NCBI GenBank assembly: GCA_900548875.1
Contig: URMA01000087.1
Coordinates: forward strand, 1-13,034
Direction: 5' to 3'
Origin: an uncultured Porphyromonadaceae bacterium
Lineage (GTDB): Bacteria > Bacteroidota > Bacteroidia > Bacteroidales > Muribaculaceae
DNA: 13,034 nucleotides
The position numbers and the translations under genes are program-made. Of the stretch, positions 8,526-13,034 are shown one piece after another (position 1 is the stretch's first letter; every line of letters begins with the position of its first letter). The notes beneath the pieces are model-generated. The model saw only the letters and a list, made by a program, of their open reading frames with translations. It searched no databases and had not been told where the DNA came from.

Positions 8526-8576
8526 ATGTCTTCCGTTGCGGTGCGCTCCCGACATGGAAGAAGAGGGAGCGTTTAA
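8526..8576 (+). CDS. Candidate 16-codon leader peptide (uORF)
   Basis: The ORF reads MSSVAVRSRHGRRGSV and stops at TAA 8574-8576. A perfect AGGAGG (8514-8519) lies 6 nt before its ATG, which is unusual in a phylum where such sites are rare. It sits inside the leader of the membrane-protein gene, whose ATG follows 15 nt after this stop. Four of 16 residues are Arg, as in some attenuation peptides. It overlaps the candidate pseudoknot, so ribosomes on it would disrupt that structure. Chance occurrence is possible. Confidence 0.35.
   Translation: MSSVAVRSRHGRRGSV
8529..8571 (+). promoter_or_regulatory. Possible H-type pseudoknot in the leader
   Basis: TCTTCC (8529-8534) can pair with GGAAGA (8556-8561), and CGCTCCC (8544-8550) with GGGAGCG (8565-8571). 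The order stem 1a, stem 2a, stem 1b, stem 2b is that of an H-type pseudoknot, with loops of 9, 5 and 3 nt. It ends 20 nt before the downstream ATG. The second stem alone is a simple 7-bp hairpin. The structure is not matched to any known riboswitch. Confidence 0.3.
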
Positions 8577-8591
8577 AAAGTGTAATGTGTG

Positions 8592-9323
8592 ATGAGTAAA
8601 GAGAGATTTATTTCATTTGTTTGGCAGCATCTGTTGCTGCTCGTTTCATTGTTTGTCATGACATTGGGAATTGCCCTGTGTGTCAAGAGCATGTTGGGCT
8701 CGAGTGTCATCAGCGTATTGCCGTATGTGTTTCAGAATGCAGGTGCCGACGGTATGGCGCCGGCGTTGTCCATCGGACAGTATACGTTCATCATGAATGC
8801 CCTGCTGGTGGTTGGGCAGATAGGTGTGCTCCGGCGGGAATTTGAAGCGGTTCAGCTTTTCCAGTTGCTTGTGGGCTTCGTTTTTGGAATGCTGATTGAT
8901 GTGAACATGTTTCTCATTTCATGGATTCAGCCGACGGCAATTTGGGAGAAAGCGGTTGCCCAACTGGTCGGATGCACGTTGCTGGCCATTGGAATTGCAT
9001 TTGAGGTGAGATGCGGCAGCCTGACCATGCCGGGCGAGGGGTTTCCCGTAGCTCTCAGCAAGGTGACGGGCATTGAATTTCCAAAGGTCAAGATTGCCGT
9101 CGACATTTCACTGGTAGTGCTTGGAGTCATAGCCAGCTATGCCTTTTTCGGAAAATGGCAGTGGCACATCATCGGACTGGGTACGCTGTTTGCCATGTAT
9201 TATGTGGGTTGGGCCGTACGCCTTGTCAGTCATCATCTGGGTTGGTTCGACCGTCTGCTCCGCTACCGTCCCGGCTTCCGCCGGTATATCTATGGCCTTG
9301 CCCGATATATTTACAGAAAATAG
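8592..9323 (+). CDS. YitT/YczE-like integral membrane protein (DUF6198 type)
   Basis: This is a membrane protein of 243 residues from the ATG at 8592; an adjoining in-frame GTG at 8589 would add one residue, and ATG is preferred. It has about five hydrophobic segments: LLLLVSLFVMTLGIALCVKS, FIMNALLVVGQIGVL, LFQLLVGFVFGMLIDVNMFL, VAQLVGCTLLAIGIAFEV and ISLVVLGVIASYAFF. A further segment follows near IIGLGTLFAMYYVGWAV, and the tail is basic. The pattern LGIALCVKSMLGSSVISVLP resembles the first helix of YczE/YitT-type proteins, where a Gly-rich turn follows a lone Lys. Function in this family is unknown; transport or regulation has been proposed. It has its own promoter and a long structured leader with a possible peptide ORF, so it may be controlled at translation. 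Family assignment is from pattern recall. Confidence 0.8.
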   Translation: MSKERFISFVWQHLLLLVSLFVMTLGIALCVKSMLGSSVISVLPYVFQNAGADGMAPALSIGQYTFIMNALLVVGQIGVLRREFEAVQLFQLLVGFVFGMLIDVNMFLISWIQPTAIWEKAVAQLVGCTLLAIGIAFEVRCGSLTMPGEGFPVALSKVTGIEFPKVKIAVDISLVVLGVIASYAFFGKWQWHIIGLGTLFAMYYVGWAVRLVSHHLGWFDRLLRYRPGFRRYIYGLARYIYRK

Positions 9324-9325
9324 CC

Positions 9326-9422
9326 AACGGACAACATAAAAAATGAAGAGTTGCCAATACCACATTGACAACTCCTCCCCAATCATAATGAAATAGCGGT
9401 TACTACTTTTTGTTTGTCCGTT
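9326..9422. repeat. Nested inverted repeats in an AT-rich intergenic stretch
   Basis: AACGGACAA (9326-9334) is inverted exactly as TTGTCCGTT (9414-9422). Between them, GAGTTG (9348-9353) with CAACTC (9369-9374) and CAAT/ATTG form a second hairpin with an ACCAC loop and one internal mismatch. The outer repeat begins 3 bp after the membrane-protein stop. It may be a mobile-element scar, an RNA fold or a double terminator. Confidence 0.45.
9348..9374 (-). terminator. Candidate terminator, minus strand
   Basis: Read on the minus strand, the GAGTTG...CAACTC hairpin is followed after a few bases by TTCATTTTTT. This is acceptable for intrinsic termination of a minus-strand transcript coming from the small ORF at 9510-9424. 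On the plus strand no T-run follows, so it would not end the membrane-protein message. Confidence 0.35.
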
Positions 9423-9423
9423 T

Positions 9424-9510
9424 TCATTCAAAAGCACGGAAGTTTAGTGTGCTAATTCTGTCTATTAATTCCTTTGTAAACTTTGCTGCCATTTGTTCAT
9501 TTGTGCTCAT
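9424..9510 (-). CDS. Possible 28-residue small protein or decayed gene fragment
   Basis: The ORF starts at ATG 9510 and encodes 28 residues, beginning MSTNEQMAAKFTKELIDRIS and ending FRAFE at TGA. Composition is balanced and helix-like, unlike a random ORF. Codons such as AGA, ATA, CTA and TTA are used, which the neighbouring genes largely avoid. A candidate promoter (9595-9565) lies about 50 nt upstream and a hairpin with a T-run lies downstream. The stop overlaps another start by ATGA, leading into a 14-codon ORF. I do not recognise the family. It could be a small protein, the N-terminal stub of a larger lost gene, or chance. Confidence 0.35.
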   Translation of the reverse strand: MSTNEQMAAKFTKELIDRISTLNFRAFE

Positions 9511-9564
9511 GTAGATTAAGGTCGTTTGTGAATGTTTTTCGATATGTTCTTTAACTTACCAATG

Positions 9565-9595
9565 TAAAGCTACACAAAGATTTTGGAAATGTCAA
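9565..9595 (-). promoter_or_regulatory. Candidate promoter for the small minus-strand ORF
   Basis: On the minus strand TTG (9595-9593), a 20-nt spacer and TAGCTTTA (9572-9565) match TTG-N20-TAnnTTTG except for the last base. The spacing is the same as in the two well-matched plus-strand promoters at 6625 and 8422. Confidence 0.4.
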
Positions 9596-9640
9596 GTGGT
9601 TGTTGACCAACTCCCGAAAATTGATGACAAAAACGGAAAA

Positions 9641-9663
9641 AGCCTCGGCAGATTGCCGAGGCT
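9641..9663 (-). terminator. Intrinsic terminator of the histidine phosphatase gene
   Basis: AGCCTCGGCA (9641-9650) pairs perfectly with TGCCGAGGCT (9654-9663) around a 3-nt loop. On the minus strand the stem is followed by TTTTTCCGTTTTT. It begins 8 bp beyond the phosphatase stop codon, so it is the natural 3' end of that transcript. Confidence 0.9.
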
Positions 9664-9671
9664 CTGTTTCG

Positions 9672-10952
9672 CTATTTGTTCAGCAAATCGGTGTAAAACT
9701 TTTTCACATCGGTCCAGCGGTAGAACGGAAATTGGTCGGTGGCTACGGGTATGTGCACTTCCTTTTCGTTGTGGAGCACTTTGACGAGAATGTCGTCGGT
9801 TGTTCCGCCTTTTTTCTTGAAGAACACAATCTGAAGGTTGGCGGCCATCGGCGAGACCTTGAAGTCGGTCCAGTACTGATAGACGGTGTTGGGGTCGCTG
9901 ACACAGGCGTCGCAGTTTTCAATTCCCATCAGTGCCGTCAGCGGCGTGATGTTGGAGTCGTGGGCAAAGCGGAGTGTGGCGGCCGTGTTTCCGTCGGCAA
10001 TGGCGGCATCCGCACTTTCAATGATGTTGCGGAGCAAATCCTTGTAGCTGTTGATGATGGCACCCTTGGCTGCAGCATGGTTGGCGTTGGTGCAGTAGAA
10101 CTGATAGTTGAAGCATTGCCAGAGGTCATACAGTTCGTCGGGCGTAAACAGGTCGTAGAACGACACCGGTGTCTCCATGTTCTGCATGTCGCTTGCCACC
10201 CAGTAGAAATCCCATACAAGCTCGAACGGGTCGATATTTTTCAACACATATTCATCGTCGCAGAACAGGGCTTTGACAAAGCGGTCGGAATGCGTGTGGG
10301 CTCTGCGGAATTTTTCGTATTCGATACGCCACGGGCCGTTGTTGCCGGTAAACGCGTTCGCTTCATCGGAGCGGCCGGTGAGATAGCCCATGTATTTTCG
10401 GCTCGATTCGTAGTAGATGCTCAGTTTCGGGTTCAACTCTTTCAGACGGTCGCCGAAGGCAGCCATGCTCATGGCACATCGTAGAATGATGGAAGAACGG
10501 GCGGAAATGGTACGTCCGTCGGCAAACACCTGCGGGTAGTTGCGGTACATGCGTTCGGCAATGCCGCGGTGCTGTCTGACACCCAGCGGAGAAAGGTCCT
10601 CGGCGCGTCCTTCAGCTTCCTTGTAGATTTCATGCAGGCGGTTGAGGGCATCTTTTCCGAGCGGAGTCAGCGCATTGGCCTTCTCGGCGTTTTCCATTAT
10701 GCGGATAACGTCAGTATAGTCGGTTTCCGAAAGCAGGTAGCGTGAACCGTGGCGGCCGAAATGGCTGATGTAGAACGGTGTGTAGCCTTTTGGGGCAGGC
10801 GTTACCTGGTTGTTCTCAACCGAGGGATAGGCGAAATACACGCCGGCAGTTTTTTCGATAGTTCCCAGCACTTCTTCTTTGGTGGTCTGTGCGCAGAATG
10901 ACAGTGTTCCGAGGAGGGCAACAGCAACAGTGGTAAAAATTTTGTTTTTCAT
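9672..10952 (-). CDS. Secreted histidine-type phosphatase (histidine acid phosphatase/MINPP-like)
   Basis: This 426-residue protein has a signal peptide (MKNKIFTTVAVALLGTLSFC, mature chain from about A21 or Q22). The clade-2 histidine phosphatase motif is HFGRHGSRYL, with nucleophile H68 in RHGSR (67-71). Conserved phosphate-pocket arginines lie in ARSSIILR (R152/R158), and the proton-donor motif is AHDSNITPL (H331, D332). The enzyme would hydrolyse phosphomonoesters outside the cytoplasm through a phosphohistidine intermediate. Inositol phosphates (phytate) are a plausible substrate, as for Bacteroides MINPP-like enzymes. However, the HD motif is that of acid phosphatases and phytases, while classic MINPP has HAE. 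It is monocistronic, with a promoter match at 11029-11022, a palindrome in its leader and a strong terminator after the stop. Confidence 0.88.
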   Translation of the reverse strand: MKNKIFTTVAVALLGTLSFCAQTTKEEVLGTIEKTAGVYFAYPSVENNQVTPAPKGYTPFYISHFGRHGSRYLLSETDYTDVIRIMENAEKANALTPLGKDALNRLHEIYKEAEGRAEDLSPLGVRQHRGIAERMYRNYPQVFADGRTISARSSIILRCAMSMAAFGDRLKELNPKLSIYYESSRKYMGYLTGRSDEANAFTGNNGPWRIEYEKFRRAHTHSDRFVKALFCDDEYVLKNIDPFELVWDFYWVASDMQNMETPVSFYDLFTPDELYDLWQCFNYQFYCTNANHAAAKGAIINSYKDLLRNIIESADAAIADGNTAATLRFAHDSNITPLTALMGIENCDACVSDPNTVYQYWTDFKVSPMAANLQIVFFKKKGGTTDDILVKVLHNEKEVHIPVATDQFPFYRWTDVKKFYTDLLNK

Positions 10953-10979
10953 ATAGCTAAGTTTGATGTGTTAGTTGGT

Positions 10980-10994
10980 ATGACATGATGTCAT
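10980..10994. promoter_or_regulatory. Palindrome in the phosphatase leader, candidate operator
   Basis: ATGACAT-G-ATGTCAT is a perfect 7-bp inverted repeat with a single central base. It starts 27 bp upstream of the phosphatase ATG and lies downstream of its predicted -7 box, which would suit a repressor dimer. It also lies about 125 bp from the divergent RNase H start. The binding protein is unknown. Confidence 0.35.
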
Positions 10995-11021
10995 TTTCCT
11001 AAAAATAGATTCTTCTGGAGG

Positions 11022-11029
11022 CAAAATTA
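11022..11029 (-). promoter_or_regulatory. -7 promoter element of the phosphatase gene
   Basis: On the minus strand this reads TAATTTTG, an exact TAnnTTTG box, about 70 bp upstream of the phosphatase ATG. No TTG is found at the usual -33 distance, so it may be weak or regulated. Confidence 0.5.
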
Positions 11030-11117
11030 CGAAAAAAACGGATATGGCCTGTTGGCGATTTTCTGAAAAAGTGACGGTTACCGTCGTTTAAAATTCGGAA
11101 AAACGCGAAAAAACTAT

Positions 11118-11125
11118 TTACTTTG
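11118..11125 (+). promoter_or_regulatory. Weak -7 promoter element upstream of RNase H
   Basis: TTACTTTG differs from TAnnTTTG at one position and lies 62 bp before the RNase H ATG. The -33 region has no good TTG. It is the best match in the intergenic space on this strand. Confidence 0.35.
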
Positions 11126-11187
11126 TAGATACTAACGGCAGCCCGGCGATGCCGGACCGTATCCCGTCTATAACAAGGAAACAGATT

Positions 11188-11835
11188 ATGGCATACAGTA
11201 AATACTATGTAGTTTGGGTGGGACGTCACCCGGGAATCTACGAATCGTGGGAAGAATGTCAGGCGGAAACCGACGGTTTCCCGAATGCCCGCTACAAGGC
11301 TTTTTCCAACCGTACGGAGGCCATCCTTGCCTATCGCGAGAGCGACAAGGAGGCTTCGCAAATGCTGCGTGCCATTGCCAATCATCTGAAGGAAGAGGAT
11401 CAGCCCGTTGACTACAGCATGAATCCCGAAATCCAGGTGGAAAGCATTGCCGTTGATGCCGGTTGCCGCGGCAATCCCGGCATTATGGAATATCGTGGCG
11501 TATATGTACGCACGGGACAGGAAATTTTCCGTGTCGGTCCGTATCACGACGGAACGAACAATATCGGCGAGTTTCTTGCCATTGTCCACGGACTGGCTCT
11601 GCTGAAAAAGAAAGGCAGCAATATGCCCATTTACAGCGACAGCAAGATAGCGCAGAAATGGGTGCGCGACAAAAAATGCAACACGAAACTTTTGCCCACC
11701 GAGCGCAACGGCGAACTGCTCGCCATTGTCCGCCGCGCAGAAGCCTGGCTGCAGAACAACACCTATTCCAACCCGATTATCAAATGGGAAACCGAACGCT
11801 GGGGCGAAATCCCCGCCGACTTCGGCAGAAAGTGA
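11188..11835 (+). CDS. rnhA: Ribonuclease H with N-terminal viroplasmin domain
   Basis: I chose the ATG at 11188 (215 residues) because the family begins with MAYSKYYVVWVGRHPGIYES; an upstream in-frame ATG at 11149 would add 13 unrelated residues. Residues 1-45 are a viroplasmin (Cauli_VI) domain, which binds RNA-DNA hybrids, with WEECQAETDGFPNARYKAF as the signature. A linker of about 50 residues leads to the RNase H fold (about 85-212). Its metal-binding acidic residues are visible: D90 in AVDAG, E128 in NIGEFLAIVHGL, D151 in IYSDSKIAQKWV and D211 in PADFGRK. The enzyme degrades the RNA strand of RNA-DNA hybrids in replication and R-loop removal. AAGGA lies 8 nt before the start. It is monocistronic, and no hairpin terminator is evident after the stop. 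Confidence 0.92.
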   Translation: MAYSKYYVVWVGRHPGIYESWEECQAETDGFPNARYKAFSNRTEAILAYRESDKEASQMLRAIANHLKEEDQPVDYSMNPEIQVESIAVDAGCRGNPGIMEYRGVYVRTGQEIFRVGPYHDGTNNIGEFLAIVHGLALLKKKGSNMPIYSDSKIAQKWVRDKKCNTKLLPTERNGELLAIVRRAEAWLQNNTYSNPIIKWETERWGEIPADFGRK

Positions 11836-11891
11836 GGATGTTATAGATGTATATAAATCAGTAGTTTGTGCAGTGAAAATTCTTAAAATGT

Positions 11892-11922
11892 TTTGTGATT
11901 TAAAATAGATTTATTACCTTTG
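11892..11922 (+). promoter_or_regulatory. Strong promoter of the Abi leader RNA
   Basis: TTTG (11892-11895), a 19-nt spacer and TACCTTTG (11915-11922) match both consensus elements of Bacteroidetes promoters in full. It is the best promoter match in the window. Transcription should begin near 11928-11931, about 70 nt before the Abi start codon. Confidence 0.72.
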
Positions 11923-11928
11923 CATCAT

Positions 11929-11978
11929 TAGAACCTGCCAAGCCTCTTTACAATGCTCAAATCGGCGGGTCATTTTTT
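11929..11978 (+). ncRNA. Candidate short structured RNA upstream of the Abi remnant
   Basis: Just after the promoter, ACCTGCC (11933-11939) pairs with GGCGGGT (11964-11970) with one G-U pair, and the stem is followed by CATTTTTT, the look of an intrinsic terminator. The loop of 24 nt has an inner AGC/GCT pair. The RNA would be about 50 nt, ending before the Abi ATG at 11998, or would attenuate read-through into it. Abi_2-family (AbiF-type) loci have been reported with an upstream non-coding RNA antitoxin related to the origin of Cas13; I recall this and cannot check it here. Equating this RNA with that one is inference. Confidence 0.5.
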
Positions 11979-11997
11979 ATATACCTGTATCTAATGT

Positions 11998-12167
11998 ATG
12001 AAGAAACATTTTACTAAACCGTATTCTTCGCCGAAAGAGATAGTTCAAATCCTAAAAGCGCGCGGTATGGTTATAGATGATGAACAGAAAGTTGAATCGT
12101 TATGTCTATAGATATTGCGGCAATGGGATTTAGTCAGAATTGGGAATGTGAGGATTTATGGAAATAA
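11998..12167 (+). pseudogene. Abi_2 (AbiD/AbiF-type abortive infection) gene with large internal deletion
   Basis: From ATG 11998 the frame gives MKKH then FTKPYSSPKEIVQILKARG, the typical N-terminus of Abi_2 proteins, and continues MVIDDEQKVES to a stop at 12109-12111. In another frame 12102-12167 reads MS, then IDIAAMGFSQNWECEDLWK and TAA, the typical Abi_2 C-terminus (MGF..NW....LW). Only about 34 N-terminal and 20 C-terminal residues remain of a protein usually around 300 residues. The middle, with the HEPN RNase motif, is gone, and the pieces join near 12096-12102 with a frame change. The intact form would be a phage-defence or toxin-like HEPN protein. Start, stop, promoter and leader are preserved. 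Two ORFs of 37 and about 22 codons could still be made. Confidence 0.72.
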
Positions 12168-12184
12168 AAATACAAACAAAAAAA

Positions 12185-12226
12185 CACCCCGGCGGTGCTC
12201 TGCTCGCGCAGAACAGCGCCGGGGTG
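12185..12226 (-). terminator. Intrinsic terminator of the AAA+ ATPase gene
   Basis: CACCCCGGCG (12185-12194) pairs perfectly with CGCCGGGGTG (12217-12226). An inner TCTGC/GCAGA stem with a TCGC loop extends the hairpin. On the minus strand it is followed by TTTTTTTGTTTG. It begins 14 bp after the ATPase stop. The stop codon itself sits in a smaller hairpin, GTAGGCT-TAGA-AGCCTAC (12234-12251). Confidence 0.92.
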
Positions 12227-12239
12227 GCTGCTTGTAGGC

Positions 12240-12968
12240 TTAGAAGCCTACGGGGCGTTGCTGTCGGCTGTTTTCCCTTAAATTTACCCTACGTTCGTTG
12301 GCTTTGATAACGTCCTCTTCCGTAATGAGGCAAAGGTCGTCCTTGGTTGGCTGTTCGATTTTCATTACCCGCTTTGCCATTTCGGGCTGAATGCCGGTTT
12401 CTATAAAGTTCTTTATCCAGCGCGCGTTGCTGAAATTTTTGTCCTTGTGGCGCACTTTGTCGTCGGCAATTCTTGTCAGTGCGGCTTTTGCTGCGGGAGT
12501 CAGTCGCATGGCTTTTTCTTTTAGCTGTCGTTCGCCGATTTCTACCAGTTCTTCGGCGGAATAGTCGTCGAAATGGAACTTGTGGGCAAAGCGGTCGAGA
12601 AGGCCTTCGTTGGCATCCATCATGCGCATCAGTTCCTTTTCGTAGCCCGCAAAAATGACCACCATGTCGGGGTCTGCTTCGCTCATCACCGGCAGCAGTG
12701 TTTCGATGACACGCATGCCGAAATCGCGGCGGTCGTCACCGCCGGCAAAGAGTGTGTAGGCCTCGTCGATGAACAGCACGTTACCACGTGCCGAGTTGAT
12801 GACGCTTGCCGTGTTTGCCTCCGTGTCGCCGATATACCGTCCGACGAGTCCGGCACGGTTGGTCTCGATGACATCGCCTTTGGAGAGCAGACCCATCGAG
12901 CGGTAGATTTTACCCACCATTTTCGCTACGGTAGTCTTTCCCGTTCCCGGATTTCCGAAAAAGAGCAT
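12240..12968 (-). CDS. AAA+ ATPase of the CbxX/CfqX (SpoVK-like) family, 5' end missing
   Basis: The 242 residues from ATG 12968 form a nearly complete AAA+ module. Walker A is GNPGTGKT (5-12), Walker B is VLFIDEAYTLF (D68, E69), sensor 1 is near VVIFAGYE (103-110), the arginine finger is R126 in GLLDRF, and sensor 2 is NARWIKNFIETG. Family proteins have at least 50, often several hundred, residues before Walker A. Here the frame runs back only ten codons (LPNH directly before the Met looks native) and hits TGA at 12999-13001. I therefore read the gene as truncated at its 5' end by the sequence at about 12981-13034, not as starting at 12968. Such ATPases act as activases or unfoldases. No partner is visible. 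The 3' end is normal, with a strong terminator. Confidence 0.82.
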   Translation of the reverse strand: MLFFGNPGTGKTTVAKMVGKIYRSMGLLSKGDVIETNRAGLVGRYIGDTEANTASVINSARGNVLFIDEAYTLFAGGDDRRDFGMRVIETLLPVMSEADPDMVVIFAGYEKELMRMMDANEGLLDRFAHKFHFDDYSAEELVEIGERQLKEKAMRLTPAAKAALTRIADDKVRHKDKNFSNARWIKNFIETGIQPEMAKRVMKIEQPTKDDLCLITEEDVIKANERRVNLRENSRQQRPVGF

Positions 12969-12980
12969 GTGGTTGGGCAG

Positions 12981-13034
12981 AGGGTACTGAAAAAGTAATC
13001 ACTATTCAGAGTTCTCTGAGGATTATATGAAAAA
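12981..13034 (+). mobile_element. Possible edge of an insertion element breaking the ATPase gene
   Basis: Beyond the last family-like codons of the ATPase the sequence changes to GGGTACTGAAAAAGTAATC, then a 6-2-6 inverted repeat TCAGAG-TT-CTCTGA (13006-13019), then an outward-facing ATGAAAAA (13027-13034) that may open a gene. This layout resembles the left end of an insertion sequence with its transposase start, but the window stops before it can be confirmed. No element family is recognised. Confidence 0.35.

Noticed and set aside
9383..9427. A 14-codon ORF overlapping the end of the 28-residue ORF
   Set aside because: Too short to support alone; no recognisable sequence. Mentioned only as part of the overlap chain.
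9108..9437. A 109-codon minus-strand ORF running into the 3' end of the membrane-protein gene
   Set aside because: Most of it is antisense to a conserved coding region. Only its first part (to about 9320) is outside, and that piece is discussed as part of the small-ORF finding rather than called as a gene.
1..13034. CRISPR arrays, tRNA or rRNA genes
   Set aside because: No evenly spaced repeats, no cloverleaf with a T-loop motif and no ribosomal RNA signature were seen on either strand.

Overview
The window looks like chromosomal DNA of a Bacteroidales bacterium (Bacteroides/Prevotella-like). The signs are promoters of the TTG-N19/20-TAnnTTTG type, scarce Shine-Dalgarno sequences, a KorB-type oxidoreductase, a LytS/LytTR pair, a viroplasmin-RNase H fusion and a YitT/YczE-like (DUF6198-type) membrane protein. 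Family assignments come from motifs read by eye; no database search was run.

Layout. (1) 1-708, plus: the 3' part of a 2-oxoacid:ferredoxin oxidoreductase beta subunit, ending at a bidirectional hairpin terminator. (2) 6516-873, minus: a compact tripartite efflux operon of adaptor lipoprotein, RND pump and TolC-like outer-membrane lipoprotein, with gaps of 9 and 4 nt. (3) 6660-8353, plus: a LytS-type histidine kinase and a LytTR response regulator joined by an ATGA overlap and divergent from the efflux operon. The shared 143-bp region has two 13-bp direct repeats with a 21-bp period, the geometry expected of a LytTR site, between the two candidate promoters. Autoregulation plus control of the pump is the simplest reading. 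(4) 8422-9323, plus: a promoter, then a leader with a 16-codon Arg-rich ORF behind a perfect AGGAGG, overlapping a possible H-type pseudoknot, then the membrane protein. (5) 9324-9671: an AT-rich stretch with nested inverted repeats and a possible 28-residue minus-strand small gene. (6) 10952-9672, minus: a secreted histidine phosphatase with its own terminator and a palindrome in its leader. (7) 11188-11835, plus: RNase H with an N-terminal viroplasmin domain. (8) 11892-12167, plus: a strong promoter, a short structured RNA ending in a terminator-like hairpin, and an internally deleted Abi_2 (AbiD/AbiF-type) gene keeping only its first ~34 and last ~20 codons. (9) 12968-12240, minus: a CbxX/CfqX-type AAA+ ATPase whose 5' part is missing. 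An in-frame stop and unrelated-looking sequence adjoin its Walker A, and an ATG faces outward at the window edge, suggesting a mobile-element insertion.

The most interesting part is the gutted Abi locus. Its promoter and leader RNA look intact while the toxin-like protein is gone, so it may be an orphan antitoxin-type RNA. The second is the probable LytTR site linking the two-component system to the efflux pump.
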